This document shows positions 62,851 through 64,000 of a DNA stretch of 64,000 bases, one piece after another. How positions within the stretch are numbered: the stretch's first letter is position 1; each line of letters begins with the position of its first letter. The notes beneath the pieces are model-generated. The model searched no databases, was not told the origin of the DNA, and saw nothing but the letters and a program-made list of their open reading frames with translations. The position numbers were made by a program, and so were the translations under genes. The stretch comes from Paenimyroides ummariense (lineage in GTDB: Bacteria; Bacteroidota; Bacteroidia; Flavobacteriales; Flavobacteriaceae), in NCBI RefSeq assembly GCF_900115115.1, contig NZ_FOVI01000002.1, forward strand, positions 186,001 through 250,000, written 5' to 3'.

Positions 62851-64000
62851 ATGAAACAACTAAAAGTAGCGTTAATTGGGAACCCAAATGTAGGTAAAAC
62901 TTCTGTTTTTAACGCATTAACAGGCTTAAACCAGCACGTTGGGAATTATCCGGGCGTAACCGTGGAACGTAAAGTTGGTACAACAACTTTAGCAAATGAT
63001 ACCAAAGCACATATTATAGATTTGCCGGGTGTTTACTCTGTAAATCCAAGTTCTAAAGACGAAGAAATTGCACTGAAAGCCATTTTTGATGCATCGAACA
63101 AAGATTTTCCCGATGTAATTGTGGTGGTTGCCGAAGTAGAAAATTTAAAACGAAACCTGTTGCTTTTTACGCAGGTTAAAGATTTGGGTTTTCCTACAAT
63201 TTTGGCACTGAACATGGCAGATCAAATGGAAAAGAAAGGAATTTCTATTGATGTGCCCGCATTGGAAAAAGCGTTAGATACCAAAATTGTTCTGATTTCA
63301 GCAAGAAAAAAGGAAGGAATTAACGATTTAAAGCAAGCCGTTTTAAATTATACCAAGTACAATACTAATAGCATTTTCGATTTAAAATCGATTGATGAAA
63401 ACTATTTTACACTGTTAGGGCACCTATATCCAAATGAAAATCCTTACAAAGTTTGGTTAACGCAGACCGGAGTTTTTCAGTTCGAAAAATTAAGTCCGGT
63501 TGTTTCAAGTAGTTCAGCGGTTCAGAAATCAGAAAACGAACTGAAAAAGTTACAACAGCGCGAAACCATTAAGCGTTATCAGTTCATTAATGAAATTTTA
63601 AAGGATACCTATAGAATCGATACTTCAAAAGCAACGGATATCCGCATGAAGTTCGATCGAATCTTAACGCACAAATTCTGGGGCTACATCATCTTTTTCT
63701 TTGTTTTGTTGTTGATTTACGGATCGATCTTTGAACTGGCAGCTTTCCCAATGGATTTTGTTGATGGATTATTTGCCGATTTATCAGCTTGGACAAGCGC
63801 AAATCTGCCCGAAGGAAAATTAACCGAATTGCTTGCCGATGGAGTTATTCCCGGTTTGGGCGGTGTATTGATGTTTGTGCCGCAAATTGCCATTTTATTC
63901 TTTTTAATATCGATTTTAGAAGAAACCGGTTATATGAGTCGGGCGGTATTTTTAATGGACCGGATCATGAAACCTTTCGGTTTAAGCGGAAAATCTGTCG
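62851..64000 (+). CDS. feoB: FeoB ferrous iron transporter, 3' end cut by window edge
   Basis: Inner-membrane Fe(II) transporter. The first 383 codons show the N-terminal GTPase domain: G1 GNPNVGKT (10-17), G3 DLPG (57-60), G4 NMAD (121-124), then a linker domain (about 165-270), the first membrane segment (about 272-292), and the start of the Gate region (GVIPGLGGVLMFVPQI, ETGYMSRAVFLMDR). Reading frame is open through the edge. ATG 62851 is 6 bp after the feoA stop. Confidence 0.95.
   Translation, partial: MKQLKVALIGNPNVGKTSVFNALTGLNQHVGNYPGVTVERKVGTTTLANDTKAHIIDLPGVYSVNPSSKDEEIALKAIFDASNKDFPDVIVVVAEVENLKRNLLLFTQVKDLGFPTILALNMADQMEKKGISIDVPALEKALDTKIVLISARKKEGINDLKQAVLNYTKYNTNSIFDLKSIDENYFTLLGHLYPNENPYKVWLTQTGVFQFEKLSPVVSSSSAVQKSENELKKLQQRETIKRYQFINEILKDTYRIDTSKATDIRMKFDRILTHKFWGYIIFFFVLLLIYGSIFELAAFPMDFVDGLFADLSAWTSANLPEGKLTELLADGVIPGLGGVLMFVPQIAILFFLISILEETGYMSRAVFLMDRIMKPFGLSGKSV

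Overview
The window reads as a chromosomal segment of a Flavobacteriaceae bacterium (phylum Bacteroidota), perhaps near Flavobacterium or Myroides. The support is: low GC; promoters of the Bacteroidota type (TAnnTTTG at -7) with no strong Shine-Dalgarno sites; a complete Bat 'aerotolerance' operon; a PorZ-like type IX secretion protein next to recO; lineage-typical families (DUF4292, VF530, BatX-like); and many short intergenic palindromic repeats. I saw no rRNA or tRNA gene, CRISPR array, transposase or integrase. Most of the window is ordinary housekeeping chromosome; the accessory-looking parts are short, AT-rich patches.

Layout. 1-2502: periplasmic adaptor (cut by the left edge) and TolC of an efflux system. 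2622-4829: a patatin/beta-barrel protein (type Vd-like). 5020-7415: tyrosine catabolism (hmgA, hppD), then a possible orphan small RNA. 7678-12222: DUF3108, tryptophan 2,3-dioxygenase, an M23 lipoprotein and gpi, joined by identical one-base TAATG overlaps. 12219-13681 (minus): CPBP protease and 2H phosphoesterase. 13799-17616: three-gene acyl-CoA carboxylase. 17782-19182: AT-rich patch with an orphan membrane protein and a 7 x 21-bp tandem repeat. 19183-22629: FKBP prolyl isomerase, VF530 protein, a glycosyltransferase/LpxH-like pair, a secreted unknown. 22630-27513 (minus): SbcCD, a 52-residue protein, a YchJ-like protein. 27587-36621 (minus): DUF2059-like proteins, ALDH7, 3-hydroxyanthranilate dioxygenase, EnvC-like, DUF4292, nucleotidyltransferase, dUTPase, flippase, DUF3298-like lipoprotein.

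36713-42902 (plus): a cystathionine gamma-synthase-like enzyme, a glycosyltransferase and polytopic membrane protein pair, PorZ-like protein, recO. 43109-44407 (minus): a semialdehyde dehydrogenase. 44466-53450 (minus): moxR, DUF58, batX-like, batA, batB, batC, batD, batE, almost without gaps. 53604-56069 (plus): an AlbA_2 protein overlapped by a calcineurin-like phosphatase, and a small outer-membrane protein. 56127-60306 (minus): two tandem M13 metallopeptidases. 60484-61517 (minus): an unrecognised lipoprotein and a 64-residue membrane protein behind a 16-bp palindrome. 61756-64000 (plus): SCO1, feoA and the start of feoB, cut by the right edge.

Together the genes show a respiring, amino-acid-using marine or environmental type of physiology: tyrosine to maleylacetoacetate, tryptophan to formylkynurenine, 3-hydroxyanthranilate cleavage, and carboxylation of short acyl-CoAs. 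Envelope maintenance is also prominent (Bat, EnvC-like, M23, M13, patatin barrel, PorZ). I found no clearly undescribed defence or mobile system. The best candidates for novelty are the tandem-repeat island at 18736-19182, the orphan transcript at 7492-7620, the lipoprotein/small-membrane-protein pair at 60484-61577, and the AlbA_2/phosphatase pair at 53604-55470.
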